Positions 44,981 through 54,286 of a DNA stretch of 64,000 nt are shown piece by piece. The translations under genes were made by a program, and so were the position numbers. The notes beneath the pieces were generated by a model, which saw only the letters and a list, made by a program, of their open reading frames with translations, ran no database searches and was not told the origin of the DNA. Source of the DNA: Microbacterium sp. NC79 (lineage in GTDB: Bacteria; Actinomycetota; Actinomycetes; Actinomycetales; Microbacteriaceae); the NCBI RefSeq assembly GCF_019061125.1, contig NZ_JAHQYI010000001.1:558001-622000 (forward strand), in the 5' to 3' direction. Numbering within the stretch: position 1 is the first letter of the stretch; each line of letters begins with the position of its first letter.

Positions 44981-46557
44981 CCGAGACTCCTGAGACCGTG
45001 CAACGCCCGGTCCTGGTCGTCGACTTCGGTGCCCAGTATGCGCAGTTGATCGCGCGCCGGGTTCGCGAGGCGGGTGTCTACAGCGAAATCGTGCCGCACA
45101 CGGCAACCGCTGCCGACATCCAGGCCAAGAACCCCGTCGGACTCATCCTGTCGGGTGGGCCGTCGTCGGTGTACGAAGACGGTGCTCCGCGCCTTGACCC
45201 TGCGGTCTTTGACCTGGGCGTTCCGACGCTCGGCATTTGCTACGGGTTCCAGATCATGGCCCAGACGCTCGGTGGCGAGGTCGCGGCGACGGGACTCCGT
45301 GAATACGGCGCAACCGACGCGGTCACCTCAACCGACGGTGTGCTGCTCGAGGGTATTCCTGCCGAGCAGAACGTCTGGATGAGCCACGGCGACTCCGTTG
45401 CCAAGGCTCCGGAAGGCTTCACCGTCAACGCCTCCACTGCGGGTGCGCCGGTGGCGGCTTTTAGCAACGATGAGCGCAAGTTCTACGGTGTGCAGTGGCA
45501 CCCCGAAGTCAAGCACTCGGCACACGGTCAGAAGGTCATTGAGAACTTCTTGCACCGCGCGGTGGGCCTGGCTAACGACTGGAACAGCGGCAACGTGATC
45601 GCCGAGCAGGTTGACCGCATCCGCGCACAGGTCGGCAACGCTCGCGTGCTGTCGGCGCTGTCGGGTGGCGTTGACTCGGCCGTTTCGACCGCCCTGGTAC
45701 ACAAAGCTGTCGGCGACCAGCTCGTCGCCGTATTCGTTGACCACGGACTCCTCCGCAAGGGCGAGCGCGAGCAGGTGGAAAAGGACTACGTCGCCTCCAC
45801 CGGTGTGCGCCTGGTCACGGTTGACGCTCGTCAGCAGTTCTTGGATGCCCTCGCCGGAGTGACCGACCCTGAGACGAAGCGCAAGATCATCGGTCGCGAG
45901 TTCATCCGCTCGTTCGAAGCCGTGCAGCGTCAGCTTGTTGACGAGGCAAAGGAAGCGGGCGAGCCGATCAAGTTCCTCGTGCAGGGCACGCTGTACCCCG
46001 ACGTCGTTGAGTCCGGCGGCGGCGCAGGCACCGCAAACATCAAGAGTCACCACAACGTGGGCGGCCTTCCCGAAGACATGCAGTTCGAGCTTGTCGAGCC
46101 GCTGCGCACCCTGTTCAAGGACGAGGTTCGTCAGATCGGTCGCGACCTGGGGCTGCCCGAGGTCATCGTTGCTCGTCAGCCGTTCCCCGGCCCAGGCCTC
46201 GGTATCCGCATCATCGGTGAGGTCACGCAAGACCGCCTCGATCTGCTCCGCGACGCCGACGCGATCGCCCGCGAAGAGCTCACCGCCGCCGGTCTCGACA
46301 ACGAGATCTGGCAGTGCCCTGTTGTGCTCCTCGCCGACGTTCGTTCGGTGGGAGTGCAGGGCGACGGTCGCACCTACGGTCACCCGATCGTGCTGCGCCC
46401 GGTCTCCAGCGAAGACGCCATGACGGCCGACTGGTCGCGCCTCCCGTACGACGTGCTCTCGAAGATCTCGAACCGCATCACCAACGAAGTGCGCGACGTT
46501 AACCGCGTTGTGCTCGACGTGACCTCGAAGCCCCCGGGAACCATCGAGTGGGAGTAA
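44977..46557 (+). CDS. guaA: GMP synthase (glutamine-hydrolysing)
   Basis: Converts XMP to GMP with glutamine and ATP; 526 residues. The class I glutaminase domain has the nucleophile C88 in LGICYGFQ and the HPE of WHPEVKHS. The ATP pyrophosphatase domain has SGGVDSAVS near residue 229, and the dimerization domain ends in [11 protein letters not shown] 44977 follows GGAGG and overlaps the upstream stop. The last bases overlap the glycosyltransferase start. Confidence 0.97.
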   Translation: MTETPETVQRPVLVVDFGAQYAQLIARRVREAGVYSEIVPHTATAADIQAKNPVGLILSGGPSSVYEDGAPRLDPAVFDLGVPTLGICYGFQIMAQTLGGEVAATGLREYGATDAVTSTDGVLLEGIPAEQNVWMSHGDSVAKAPEGFTVNASTAGAPVAAFSNDERKFYGVQWHPEVKHSAHGQKVIENFLHRAVGLANDWNSGNVIAEQVDRIRAQVGNARVLSALSGGVDSAVSTALVHKAVGDQLVAVFVDHGLLRKGEREQVEKDYVASTGVRLVTVDARQQFLDALAGVTDPETKRKIIGREFIRSFEAVQRQLVDEAKEAGEPIKFLVQGTLYPDVVESGGGAGTANIKSHHNVGGLPEDMQFELVEPLRTLFKDEVRQIGRDLGLPEVIVARQPFPGPGLGIRIIGEVTQDRLDLLRDADAIAREELTAAGLDNEIWQCPVVLLADVRSVGVQGDGRTYGHPIVLRPVSSEDAMTADWSRLPYDVLSKISNRITNEVRDVNRVVLDVTSKPPGTIEWE

Positions 46558-47909
46558 ATGTCACGAAGAACGGCGCCGAGACTTCGGCGCCGTGCTTCGT
46601 GCTGGCCTCCAGACTGATCCCGGATCAGGATGGGGGCTTTGCTCGTGCCGTTATGCGCCGAGCATTTGATCTTCATAACGAGGGATTCCCGGTGACGGTG
46701 CTGACCGTCGACCCGGCTCCCACAGCAGCGCACGACGCGCACCGCGCCGAGTGGGTGCGCCGCGGCGAACTCCACGACGCAGCGCACATGCGAAACCTGT
46801 ACGACGACCTTCGTGCTGACCCCCGCTGGCTGCGCACTGCGGCGAGCGGAACCACGGTGCCAGCTGCCGTGGAATACAACCACGTTGTTGACGCTGCCGG
46901 TCAGCGCCTGTTGTCGCTGCCGATCATCACCGGCGACGCCCGCTGGCACACCAGCGAGGCTCCCGTCATCGTGTACGACGAGGTGGGGGAAGCGCTCGGA
47001 AGCGTTGCCGGTTTTGGTGGGCTCTATCGTGCGTGGCTCAGCCACGTGGTTCCGGATGACGGCGTCGTCATTGTCGAGGCTCGCCAACTCGGCGATCTGC
47101 TGGCCTCGTGGTCGTCGCCTGCCCGGCTGATTCACACGATCCACACCAATCATCTGGAGTCGCCCTACACGCCCGATGCGCCGATCAATGCGCTGTGGTC
47201 AGGGTGGTTCGATATCGCCGGTGCGTTTGACGCGGTGGCGTGGCCGACCGAGGCGCAAATGCGAGACGTGCGTGCTCGCTTTGGCACCAAGCGTGCCGAT
47301 GTGGTGGCGTCCAACGGTGTCGACATTGCGGGGTCTGCGGCCGGTGCGACTGGCAGCCGCCGCGCCGTGATGGTGAACCGTCTCGCCGCTGGCAAACGGA
47401 TTGATCACGCGATTCGTGCGTGGGCAGCGGTGGTGCGCACTGTGCCCGACGCGACCCTCGACATTTATGGCGATGGGCCTGAGCGTGACCGGCTGGCGGC
47501 CCTCATCAGCGAACTCGGTCTGGACTCTGCCGTGACACTGCGCGGCCAGGTGGCTGACGTTGCGGAGTGCTACCGTGATGCCGCGTTCCTGCTGCTCACC
47601 ACGGCATATGAGGGGCAGGGACTCGTCGTTGGCGAGGCCCTCGGAACCGGTACCCCTGTCATCAGCTACGACGTTGCCTACGGCCCCCGCGACGTGCTGA
47701 GCCGCGGCGGCGGCCTTCTGGTTCCGTCCGGTGATGAAGCGGCCCTGCGTGAAGCGATTCTGCGCCTGCTCCAGGACGATGAGTTGCACGCGCGCCTTGT
47801 TGCCGAGGCTCCCAGCGCGGCGCAGGTCGTCGAGCGCTCTGCCGCCAGTCGCCGCTGGGCCGACCTCGTGCGCACCGTGGCATCACGCCCCGCTGCTCGT
47901 CACCGATAG
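46548..47909 (+). CDS. GT4 family glycosyltransferase, TagE-like
   Basis: Probable cytoplasmic nucleotide-sugar glycosyltransferase of 453 residues. The C-terminal GT-B half has [28 protein letters not shown] near residue 305 and the donor-binding [21 protein letters not shown] near 350-370, closest by pattern to poly(glycerol-phosphate) alpha-glucosyltransferases (TagE/GtfA). A role in decorating a wall polymer is an inference. GTG 46548 overlaps guaA by 10 bases and has no clear ribosome site, so translation may be coupled to guaA. Confidence 0.82.
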   Translation: MGVNVTKNGAETSAPCFVLASRLIPDQDGGFARAVMRRAFDLHNEGFPVTVLTVDPAPTAAHDAHRAEWVRRGELHDAAHMRNLYDDLRADPRWLRTAASGTTVPAAVEYNHVVDAAGQRLLSLPIITGDARWHTSEAPVIVYDEVGEALGSVAGFGGLYRAWLSHVVPDDGVVIVEARQLGDLLASWSSPARLIHTIHTNHLESPYTPDAPINALWSGWFDIAGAFDAVAWPTEAQMRDVRARFGTKRADVVASNGVDIAGSAAGATGSRRAVMVNRLAAGKRIDHAIRAWAAVVRTVPDATLDIYGDGPERDRLAALISELGLDSAVTLRGQVADVAECYRDAAFLLLTTAYEGQGLVVGEALGTGTPVISYDVAYGPRDVLSRGGGLLVPSGDEAALREAILRLLQDDELHARLVAEAPSAAQVVERSAASRRWADLVRTVASRPAARHR

Positions 47910-47921
47910 CGCCAGAAACGA

Positions 47922-47951
47922 CGAAAGGGCCGCCAGAAGGCGACCCTTTCG
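47922..47951. terminator. Bidirectional hairpin terminator
   Basis: CGAAAGGGCCGCC at 47922-47934 pairs with GGCGACCCTTTCG at 47939-47951 with one mismatch around AGAA. It lies between the convergent glycosyltransferase and Bax-inhibitor genes. Confidence 0.7.
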
Positions 47952-47963
47952 CGAGAGATATTC

Positions 47964-48971
47964 TTAGTCGCTACCGCGCACGATGGCGATGATGCGGAGG
48001 ATCTCGACGTAGAGCCAGACGACCGTCACCATGATGCCGAAGGCGCCCATCCAGCCGTACTGGCGAGGAGCACCGTTGCGAACACCCTGCTGGATGCCGT
48101 CGAAGTCAAGCACGAGCGAGTAGGCGGCCATGACGACAACCAGCACACCGATGATGACACCGAGCGGAATGCCGGCGATTTCTGCGCCACGCATGCCCCA
48201 CGGGTTGGAGACGATGCCTGTCCACATGAAGACCAGGTTCAGCAGCGAGAAGACCAGGTAGCCGATCATCGCGATCATGAAGATCTTGGTGGCCTTCTTC
48301 GATGCGCGGATCTTGCCGCTTGCGAAGAGGGCGAGCGTGACGCCAACGACCGAGAGTGTAGCGAGGGTAGCCTGCACCACAATGCCCGGGAGGATGGCCT
48401 CAAAGTAGGCCGAAATACCACCGATAAACAGACCCTCAAGGGCTGCGTAAGCGAAAATCAGGCCGGGACGAATCTTCTTGCGCGAGGTGAAGATGATCAC
48501 CATCGAGAGGACGAACGCGCCGAGCGCGCCGACAATCCACGGCACGAGCGAGACGTTGCCCGTGAAGTATGCGCGGCTGGCGTCAAACGTGCCGCCGAGG
48601 GTCCATACCCAACCGACGAGCGCGGTGACCAGCAGAATGCCGAACAGGCCGACCGTCTTCATGACGGTGTCTTCGACGGTCATGCGGTCGGTGTCGAGGG
48701 CGCCGGCGGAGGGAGCGGCGTACATGCCCTCCATCTGCGACTGGAAAGCAGCCTGCTGAGCGGCGTGCTGAGCCGACGACCACTGCGCCTGGTTCTGCCC
48801 CTGCTGCGCGTTCTGCGCGTTCGGGGGCGTCAACGGCTGACCGTACTGGCCCTGCTGCGGCGGGTACGTGGGGCTCGGCGCGCCCTTGGGGGCGTAGCCG
48901 GGGTAGGTCTGCGCGGCGCGCGAGTCCTGAGAGAACGCGTCGCTGTTGAAGACGGGGTTTCTGAGGGCCAT
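47964..48971 (-). CDS. Bax inhibitor-1/YccA family membrane protein
   Basis: Membrane protein of 335 residues with seven helices in the C-terminal 230 residues. A Gln/Pro/Tyr-rich N-terminal tail of ~85 residues (PKGAPSPTYPPQQGQYG) precedes them. Actinobacterial members commonly share this layout; function is unresolved, with pH-dependent ion leak proposed for relatives. ATG 48971 begins the usual MALRNPVFN; a GTG at 48983 lies too close to GGAG. Confidence 0.87.
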   Translation of the reverse strand: MALRNPVFNSDAFSQDSRAAQTYPGYAPKGAPSPTYPPQQGQYGQPLTPPNAQNAQQGQNQAQWSSAQHAAQQAAFQSQMEGMYAAPSAGALDTDRMTVEDTVMKTVGLFGILLVTALVGWVWTLGGTFDASRAYFTGNVSLVPWIVGALGAFVLSMVIIFTSRKKIRPGLIFAYAALEGLFIGGISAYFEAILPGIVVQATLATLSVVGVTLALFASGKIRASKKATKIFMIAMIGYLVFSLLNLVFMWTGIVSNPWGMRGAEIAGIPLGVIIGVLVVVMAAYSLVLDFDGIQQGVRNGAPRQYGWMGAFGIMVTVVWLYVEILRIIAIVRGSD

Positions 48972-49105
48972 GTTGTGACTCACGCTCCGTAACTTTGGTG
49001 CACAGCATTTGCTGTTCCCAACAGACTAGTCGCCGCACGGCGTCTTCTCTCGGGATTTCGGCAACTTCCCGGCATTCGTTCGCTCTCAGCGACTATGCTT
49101 CTCAG

Positions 49106-50116
49106 GTGCCTCGCCCCTACCCGCTCATCATCGGTCACCGGGGCTCTCCCGGCTATCGTCCGGAGCACACGCGCTCCTCGTATGACCTCGCTCTCGCGAT
49201 GGGCGTCGACGCTGTTGAGCCCGACCTTGTCATGACAAAAGACGGTGTCATCGTGGTGCGGCACGAGAATGAAATCTCCGGAACCACGGATGTTGCGTTT
49301 CATCCGGAGTTCGCCGATCGCAAGACCACGAAGAAGATCGACGGTCACGACCTCACCGGCTGGTTCACGGAGGATTTCACGTGGGCGGAGCTTTCGACGC
49401 TGACGTCGCGTGAGCGTCTACCGAAGATTCGCCAAACCAGTGCCACATTTGATGGGCAGCAGGGCATCCTGCGCCTCAGCGATCTGTTGGAACTTGTTGA
49501 GCGTGCTTCTCTTGAACAGGGCCGGCGCATCGGCGTTGTGCTGGAGATCAAACACGCAACGTACTTTGAATCGATCGGCCTGGCACACGCCGACCTCCTC
49601 CCTGCCGAGTTGCGCGCCGCCGGATGGGACCAGGGCAAGCTCCCGATCTGGATCGAGAGCTTTGAGCAGACCGTGCTCACACAGCTTCGCGATTCGGGCA
49701 TTAAAGCGACCTACATCTACCTGCTTGAGCACAAGGGCGCCGCGTTTGACCTTGTCGCACAAATGGGGGAGCGCGCGGTGGGATACGCCGCCCAATTCAG
49801 CCCGCGTGGCCTTGACCGTCTGGCGCACGAGGTCGATGGCATTAGCGTTGATAAGCGGGTGATCTTGTCCCCAGATCGGCTCGGCCGTTCAGCAGGCGCA
49901 TCGTCGGTCGTGAGTGACGCTCATGCCCGCGGCCTCCAGGTATTCACCTGGACAGTCCGCCCCGAAAATCAGTTCTTGATTCGCCAGTTTCGGACATCGA
50001 CAGACAAGAGCGCCTTCGGCAACTACGAAGGCGAGTGGGCGATTATTCGCGACTCTGGCGTCGACGGCGTCTTTGTCGACCACGCCGACCTGGGCGTCGA
50101 CTTCTTCCGCCGCTGA
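49106..50116 (+). CDS. Glycerophosphodiester phosphodiesterase
   Basis: Hydrolyses glycerophosphodiesters to glycerol-3-phosphate and an alcohol; 336 residues. The active-site motifs IGHRGSPGYRPEHT (H, R and E), VEPDLVMTKDG (E and D) and VRHENEIS are intact near the N-terminus. No signal peptide is seen, so it is probably cytoplasmic. GTG 49106 lies 6 bases after TATGCT (49094-49099) and starts the conserved PRPYPLIIGHRG; the longer open frame upstream is rejected. Confidence 0.93.
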   Translation: MPRPYPLIIGHRGSPGYRPEHTRSSYDLALAMGVDAVEPDLVMTKDGVIVVRHENEISGTTDVAFHPEFADRKTTKKIDGHDLTGWFTEDFTWAELSTLTSRERLPKIRQTSATFDGQQGILRLSDLLELVERASLEQGRRIGVVLEIKHATYFESIGLAHADLLPAELRAAGWDQGKLPIWIESFEQTVLTQLRDSGIKATYIYLLEHKGAAFDLVAQMGERAVGYAAQFSPRGLDRLAHEVDGISVDKRVILSPDRLGRSAGASSVVSDAHARGLQVFTWTVRPENQFLIRQFRTSTDKSAFGNYEGEWAIIRDSGVDGVFVDHADLGVDFFRR

Positions 50117-50191
50117 ACCTCAGCTCTGTTCCGCCGCTGAGCCTCACCTCGCGCGGACGCTCGTGAGGGCCGGAACCATCACCGCATGAAA

Positions 50192-50225
50192 AAGCGGGGG
50201 TGCGGTCCCGAACGCACCCCCGCTT
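50192..50225 (-). terminator. Strong terminator for the PspC operon; also serves the phosphodiesterase gene
   Basis: AAGCGGGGGTGCG at 50192-50204 pairs perfectly with CGCACCCCCGCTT at 50213-50225 (13 bp, 8-base loop). On the minus strand the stem runs into TTTTTCATG, ending the small membrane-protein gene at 50234. Confidence 0.85.
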
Positions 50226-50233
50226 GCGGCTCG

Positions 50234-50623
50234 CTAAGAGCGAGCCCGGCGCGCAGCGAAAGTCTTCTGCGCGTGCCTGATGAGCACCACCAGCGCGCTG
50301 ATCACGGCGATTGCCGCGATCACCAGCACGATGTAGATGCCGACGGTGAACGGTGTGAGCGTCATCGCCCACGGGATGAGGCCATCAATGCCGAAGCCCG
50401 AGAGCAAGAACCAGATTCCGAATCCGGCCATGCCAGCTAAAACGAATCCCCACACAATCCCTGCCCAGCGTGTGCGTGGTTCCGCAACTCCCAGCGGAAG
50501 CTGGTTTGGCGCGTCAGCCGAATCGTCCGCGACGGTCGAATCGACAACCCCCGCATCGGTGTCTGCCTGCGTCACTGCGACCACGGGATCGATGGTGGGT
50601 TCCACCGATGCGTCATGTGTCAT
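50234..50623 (-). CDS. Small two-helix membrane protein in the PspC operon
   Basis: Protein of 129 residues, family not recognised. The first ~55 residues are acidic and rich in Asp, Val, Thr and Ala. Two helices follow: AGIVWGFVLAGMAGFGIWFLL and GIYIVLVIAAIAVISALVVLI. The basic tail ends in FAARRARS. ATG 50623 has GGAG six bases upstream; an ATG at 50635, overlapping the stop of the upstream PspC gene, is also possible. Co-transcription with the PspC gene suggests a shared envelope role. Confidence 0.7.
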   Translation of the reverse strand: MTHDASVEPTIDPVVAVTQADTDAGVVDSTVADDSADAPNQLPLGVAEPRTRWAGIVWGFVLAGMAGFGIWFLLSGFGIDGLIPWAMTLTPFTVGIYIVLVIAAIAVISALVVLIRHAQKTFAARRARS

Positions 50624-50634
50624 GTCGGTCTCCA

Positions 50635-52245
50635 TCACTTCTTGATAATGATGTCGGGGGCGACGGCGTCGGCGGTGTCGCCGTCGACGGTCCAATCGGG
50701 CTGCACAATGATTTCGACCCACCCGCTGGCCTGATCGAGCGTGATCTTCTGGGTCGTCGACGCGGCATCGCTGCGATAGGTGCGGATGTCGACCGCGAAC
50801 GAGTTCACGTCGCCAGAGGAGTAGGGGGCGACATCTTGAACCTGGGCATCGCCCGTCATCGAATCGGCGATAACACGCACGCTCCCGTCGTTGCCGATGG
50901 TGCCTTCGAACTTCAGATTGACGCCGGCATCAACAAAAATCATTGTGTAGCCATCGCCCTTCGTGATCGTGAGGGGTTCACGGTTTTCTTGGTACGCGTT
51001 GGCGTACACCTGGAGCCAGCCGAACGGCTGATTGACCGTCGGCATTTCGCCCGCGAAGACACCCGCGCCGTCCCACACCAGGCTCGTCGGTTTCGACGCG
51101 ACAGTGGCGCCACCACCCACGACGAGCGCGACAACCGTGGCCAACGCCAAGAAACCGCTGCGGCGACGCATCGCTCCGGCAATGATCATGCCGAGTGCCA
51201 GCACCAGCGCACCGGCGAAAGCGCCGAGAGCAATAGCCGCAGGTAGTCCGTCAGGAACGCGCGCCAGCACGACGACGCACGCGGCGACACCGGCCGCGCC
51301 GACGATACCGAGGTTATAGCCGAGGCTTGCGCGCGGGTTCGATGCCCGTCGTTCCGCTCGGCGTGCAGCCATCTGCTTCAAGAAGTCACCACGCTGTGCG
51401 GCCTTTTCGACGCGGGCACGCTCGGCCGCCGAATCATCGGTTTGCTGCGCGACCAAGAATGCATCGCGATCCTTTTGGGTCTGCGCGTGCTGCTCTCGCC
51501 ACAGCGCAAACTCATCAGATGAGGCGGGCCCGCGTTCGTCTGCGACTTGCCCCGGTTCATCAGCAAGCACGGCGGTATCCGCCGCCCACTCCGGCACGTT
51601 GGCGTCCGGTGTAACCGCACCCGTTGGTTCCGGAACCAGGGCGGCAGCCGCTGCATCTGCGTGCGCTGCGCGGCGGTGCCGAGCAATAACAATCACCGTG
51701 ATCGCCCCGATGAGCGCGACGGCAACGGCAGCCATCGGAACCAGCAGCGACATCGCACCGTTGAAGGCGTAATCGGAATAGGTCGAATAGTACGTGATTC
51801 CGCCATCCCCGTTATCGACGGCCACCATCATCGCTGGCTGGGTGAGTGCTTGCCATGCGCGAGTAACGAGTGAAGAGAACGGAACCATCGCAAAGAAGAA
51901 GGTGGCAAGGATTCCGATCAACTGCGGCTGGAAGCGCCCCCGAAAGATCTCTTGCAGAGGGATCGAGTCGTGCTCGTCTGGAAGCAGGAGCCACAGGATT
52001 GCGTAGAGCAGAATGGCGGGAAACCCGAGGAGGGTGATCACCACGAGAATGCCGCGGATGAGGGCGGCGTCGATGCCCGTGCGATTCGCGATGCCGACGG
52101 CAACGCCGCCAATCCAACCGCGAGTGCGCACAATGTCCGCCTCGCGAATCCAATCAAAGAACACGTTGGGGCGCGGCCGGGTCGCCGCCGACGGCGGCGC
52201 GCTGGATGCCGATGGCGGCGCTGGCGGAATGTTCGGCGATGTCAT
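50635..52245 (-). CDS. PspC domain-containing membrane protein
   Basis: Membrane protein of 536 residues. The PspC domain is near residues 25-95 (GWIGGVAVGIANRTGIDAALIRG, then LLYAILWLLLP). Further helices lie at about 108-125 and 162-190, a charged cytoplasmic stretch with coiled-coil-like QKDRDAFLVAQQ near 260, two to three helices at 325-385, and a C-terminal beta-rich extracytoplasmic domain of ~150 residues. ATG 52245 has AGAGGT upstream. It is divergent from a sensor kinase that also has a PspC domain. Confidence 0.85.
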   Translation of the reverse strand: MTSPNIPPAPPSASSAPPSAATRPRPNVFFDWIREADIVRTRGWIGGVAVGIANRTGIDAALIRGILVVITLLGFPAILLYAILWLLLPDEHDSIPLQEIFRGRFQPQLIGILATFFFAMVPFSSLVTRAWQALTQPAMMVAVDNGDGGITYYSTYSDYAFNGAMSLLVPMAAVAVALIGAITVIVIARHRRAAHADAAAAALVPEPTGAVTPDANVPEWAADTAVLADEPGQVADERGPASSDEFALWREQHAQTQKDRDAFLVAQQTDDSAAERARVEKAAQRGDFLKQMAARRAERRASNPRASLGYNLGIVGAAGVAACVVVLARVPDGLPAAIALGAFAGALVLALGMIIAGAMRRRSGFLALATVVALVVGGGATVASKPTSLVWDGAGVFAGEMPTVNQPFGWLQVYANAYQENREPLTITKGDGYTMIFVDAGVNLKFEGTIGNDGSVRVIADSMTGDAQVQDVAPYSSGDVNSFAVDIRTYRSDAASTTQKITLDQASGWVEIIVQPDWTVDGDTADAVAPDIIIKK

Positions 52246-52359
52246 ACCTCTACCCTCGGTCAGAGCCGGAGTGCGCCGCTATGGGGGAACCCCCTGACGC
52301 GTCCCTGGAATCACGACAATTCGATGTTTGCGTGCGTGCGGAGTGCTTGACTGGTCATT

Positions 52360-53568
52360 ATGAGCTTGCCGTCCGCCCGTGCGCGCCCCGCCCTGCGGCG
52401 TCCACGTGCGTGCGTGGCGACGGGGGTGTCTGCGGGACTGGCCCGGCACTTGGGCTGGAGCGTCACCGCCGTACGATTGGTGTTTGCGCTGACCGCGCTG
52501 ATTGCGGGTGCCGGTGTGCTGCTGTATCTGTGGCTGTGGATCTTCGTGCCGCTCGATAGCGAACCGCATGACACGACACCGACGCGATCCGCTCCGGTGG
52601 CGTGGATCAGCGTGGGTGTTGCCGGCGCCGCACTCATCCTTTCCGGCTGGACAATCGTGTGGGGAACCGTCGGATACTCCTTCGCCGGCGCACCGGAGTG
52701 GGTCACAGCGAGTGCCGTCGCTCAGGTGGCATGCGTTGTCGCGGGGCTGTGGGCCGGATTCCTTGACGTGCATGACCCCGCACGCGGTCCCCGCCACGTT
52801 CTCGCCGTCCGGGCTAGCGCCACCGGAATCTTGCTCGTCGTCATCGTGATGTACGGGTTCGACTTCGCCGCGCGCGGCTCGTCCGTTCTGGTGTTCATTG
52901 CCGCCATCTGTGCGGTGATCGCGCTCGCGGCGGTATACGCCCCGGCACTCGTGCTGTCGCTGCGCGGTGCCACCCAGGAGCGCATCCGTCGAATTCGTGA
53001 AGAACAGCGCAGCGAAATGGCCGCGCACCTGCACGACTCCGTGCTGCAAACGCTCGCCCTCATTCAAAACCGGGCTGGCGCCTCAAGCGAGGCCGCGCGA
53101 CTCGCCCGCGCGCAGGAACGTGAGCTCAGGAGCTGGCTCTACGACGGTGATGACCCGGCCGACAGTGACCTCCCCACCGACCTGCGCGACTACGCGGCCG
53201 CGCTCGAACTGGACTACCCGGTCGTCATTGACGTGGTCGCGGCTGGGGAGTCGACGGAGCGGGCCAGCGGGGAAGTGGCCGCGGCCGCCCGTGAAGCCAT
53301 CTTGAACGCCGCCCGTCACGCACCCGGCCCGATCTCGGTGTACATCGAAGGCAGCGAACGTGCCGTCGATGTGTTCGTGCGCGACCGGGGCGCAGGGTTT
53401 GATCTCACTGCTGTGCCAAGTGACCGCCTCGGTGTGCGGCAATCCATCATCGGCCGCATGCGCCGAGCCGGGGGAGATGCTCGCATCCTGCGCCGCGAAT
53501 CCGGCACCGAAATCCACCTCACGCTCGACTACGCGCGGGCTGCCCTTCGAAGCCAGGAGAAGTCATGA
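52360..53568 (+). CDS. PspC-type sensor histidine kinase (HisKA_3/LiaS-like)
   Basis: Membrane kinase of 402 residues. A PspC domain at residues ~15-75 (ATGVSAGLARHLGWSVTAVRLVFA, LLYLWLWIFVPLD) is followed by four to five more helices to ~205. The phosphoacceptor is H225 in AAHLHDSVLQTLALIQ, and the ATPase domain has AAREAILNAARHAPG (N-box) and DRGAGFDL (G-box). It overlaps the response regulator gene as ATGA, so the pair is one two-component system. The PspC domain probably senses or binds the partner encoded divergently. Confidence 0.9.
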   Translation: MSLPSARARPALRRPRACVATGVSAGLARHLGWSVTAVRLVFALTALIAGAGVLLYLWLWIFVPLDSEPHDTTPTRSAPVAWISVGVAGAALILSGWTIVWGTVGYSFAGAPEWVTASAVAQVACVVAGLWAGFLDVHDPARGPRHVLAVRASATGILLVVIVMYGFDFAARGSSVLVFIAAICAVIALAAVYAPALVLSLRGATQERIRRIREEQRSEMAAHLHDSVLQTLALIQNRAGASSEAARLARAQERELRSWLYDGDDPADSDLPTDLRDYAAALELDYPVVIDVVAAGESTERASGEVAAAAREAILNAARHAPGPISVYIEGSERAVDVFVRDRGAGFDLTAVPSDRLGVRQSIIGRMRRAGGDARILRRESGTEIHLTLDYARAALRSQEKS

Positions 53569-54227
53569 CGCCACTGCGCATTGTCATCGTTGATGACCAC
53601 TCGATTTTCCGGTCAGGTCTGCGCGCCGACCTCGACGACACCGTCGACGTTGTCGGCGAAGCAGCCGACGTGCCCAGCGCGGTCGCGATGATCTCGGAGA
53701 CGAAGCCCGACGTCGTGCTCTTGGACGTGCACCTTCCCGGCGCAGACGGCGAATTTGGTTCCGGAGGCGAAGCCGTCTTACGAGAAGCGTTGCCACTCGC
53801 GCCCGATACCCGGTACCTGGCTCTCAGTGTCTCCGACGCCGCAGAGGACGTGGTGCGGGTGATTCGTGCTGGCGCTCGCGGATACATCACCAAGGGTGCT
53901 TCTGGCGCGGAAGTGAGTGCGGGCGTGCGTGCTGTTGCCGCCGGTGATGCCGTGTTCTCGCCCCGCCTCGCAGGTTTCGTGCTGGACGCTTTTGGCGCGG
54001 TGACCGGCGAGATTGCCGCGCAACCGGATGAGCTCGACCGGCTGTCTGCCCGCGAACAAGAAGTGATGCGGTTGATCGCCCGTGGCTACTCCTACAAGGA
54101 GGTCGCCGCCGATCTGTTCATCTCGGTAAAGACAGTTGAAACCCACGTTTCTGCCGTGCTGCGCAAGCTGCAATTGTCATCGCGACACGAGCTGACAGCA
54201 TGGGCGTCAGCTCGTCGCCTGCTGTAG
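53565..54227 (+). CDS. NarL/LuxR family response regulator
   Basis: DNA-binding response regulator of 220 residues, partner of the PspC kinase. Receiver domain: acidic pocket D10-D11 in VIVDDH, phosphorylated D54 in VVLLDVHLPG. The LuxR helix-turn-helix near residues 155-205 has LSAREQEVMRLIARGYSYKEVA and ISVKTVETHVSAVLRKL. The loop after D54 carries a short Gly/Glu insertion (EFGSGGEAV). Divergent PspC genes are the most likely targets. Confidence 0.93.
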   Translation: MTPLRIVIVDDHSIFRSGLRADLDDTVDVVGEAADVPSAVAMISETKPDVVLLDVHLPGADGEFGSGGEAVLREALPLAPDTRYLALSVSDAAEDVVRVIRAGARGYITKGASGAEVSAGVRAVAAGDAVFSPRLAGFVLDAFGAVTGEIAAQPDELDRLSAREQEVMRLIARGYSYKEVAADLFISVKTVETHVSAVLRKLQLSSRHELTAWASARRLL

Positions 54228-54286
54228 CGCGCGGCTGTTCTGGCTGTGTGGCAATGGGGGCGTCGGAACCTCGCTAAGATTTGGTC

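Noticed and set aside
46558-46600. ATG at 46558 just after the guaA stop as start of the glycosyltransferase
   Set aside because: It is in a different reading frame from the glycosyltransferase; the in-frame start is the GTG at 46548.
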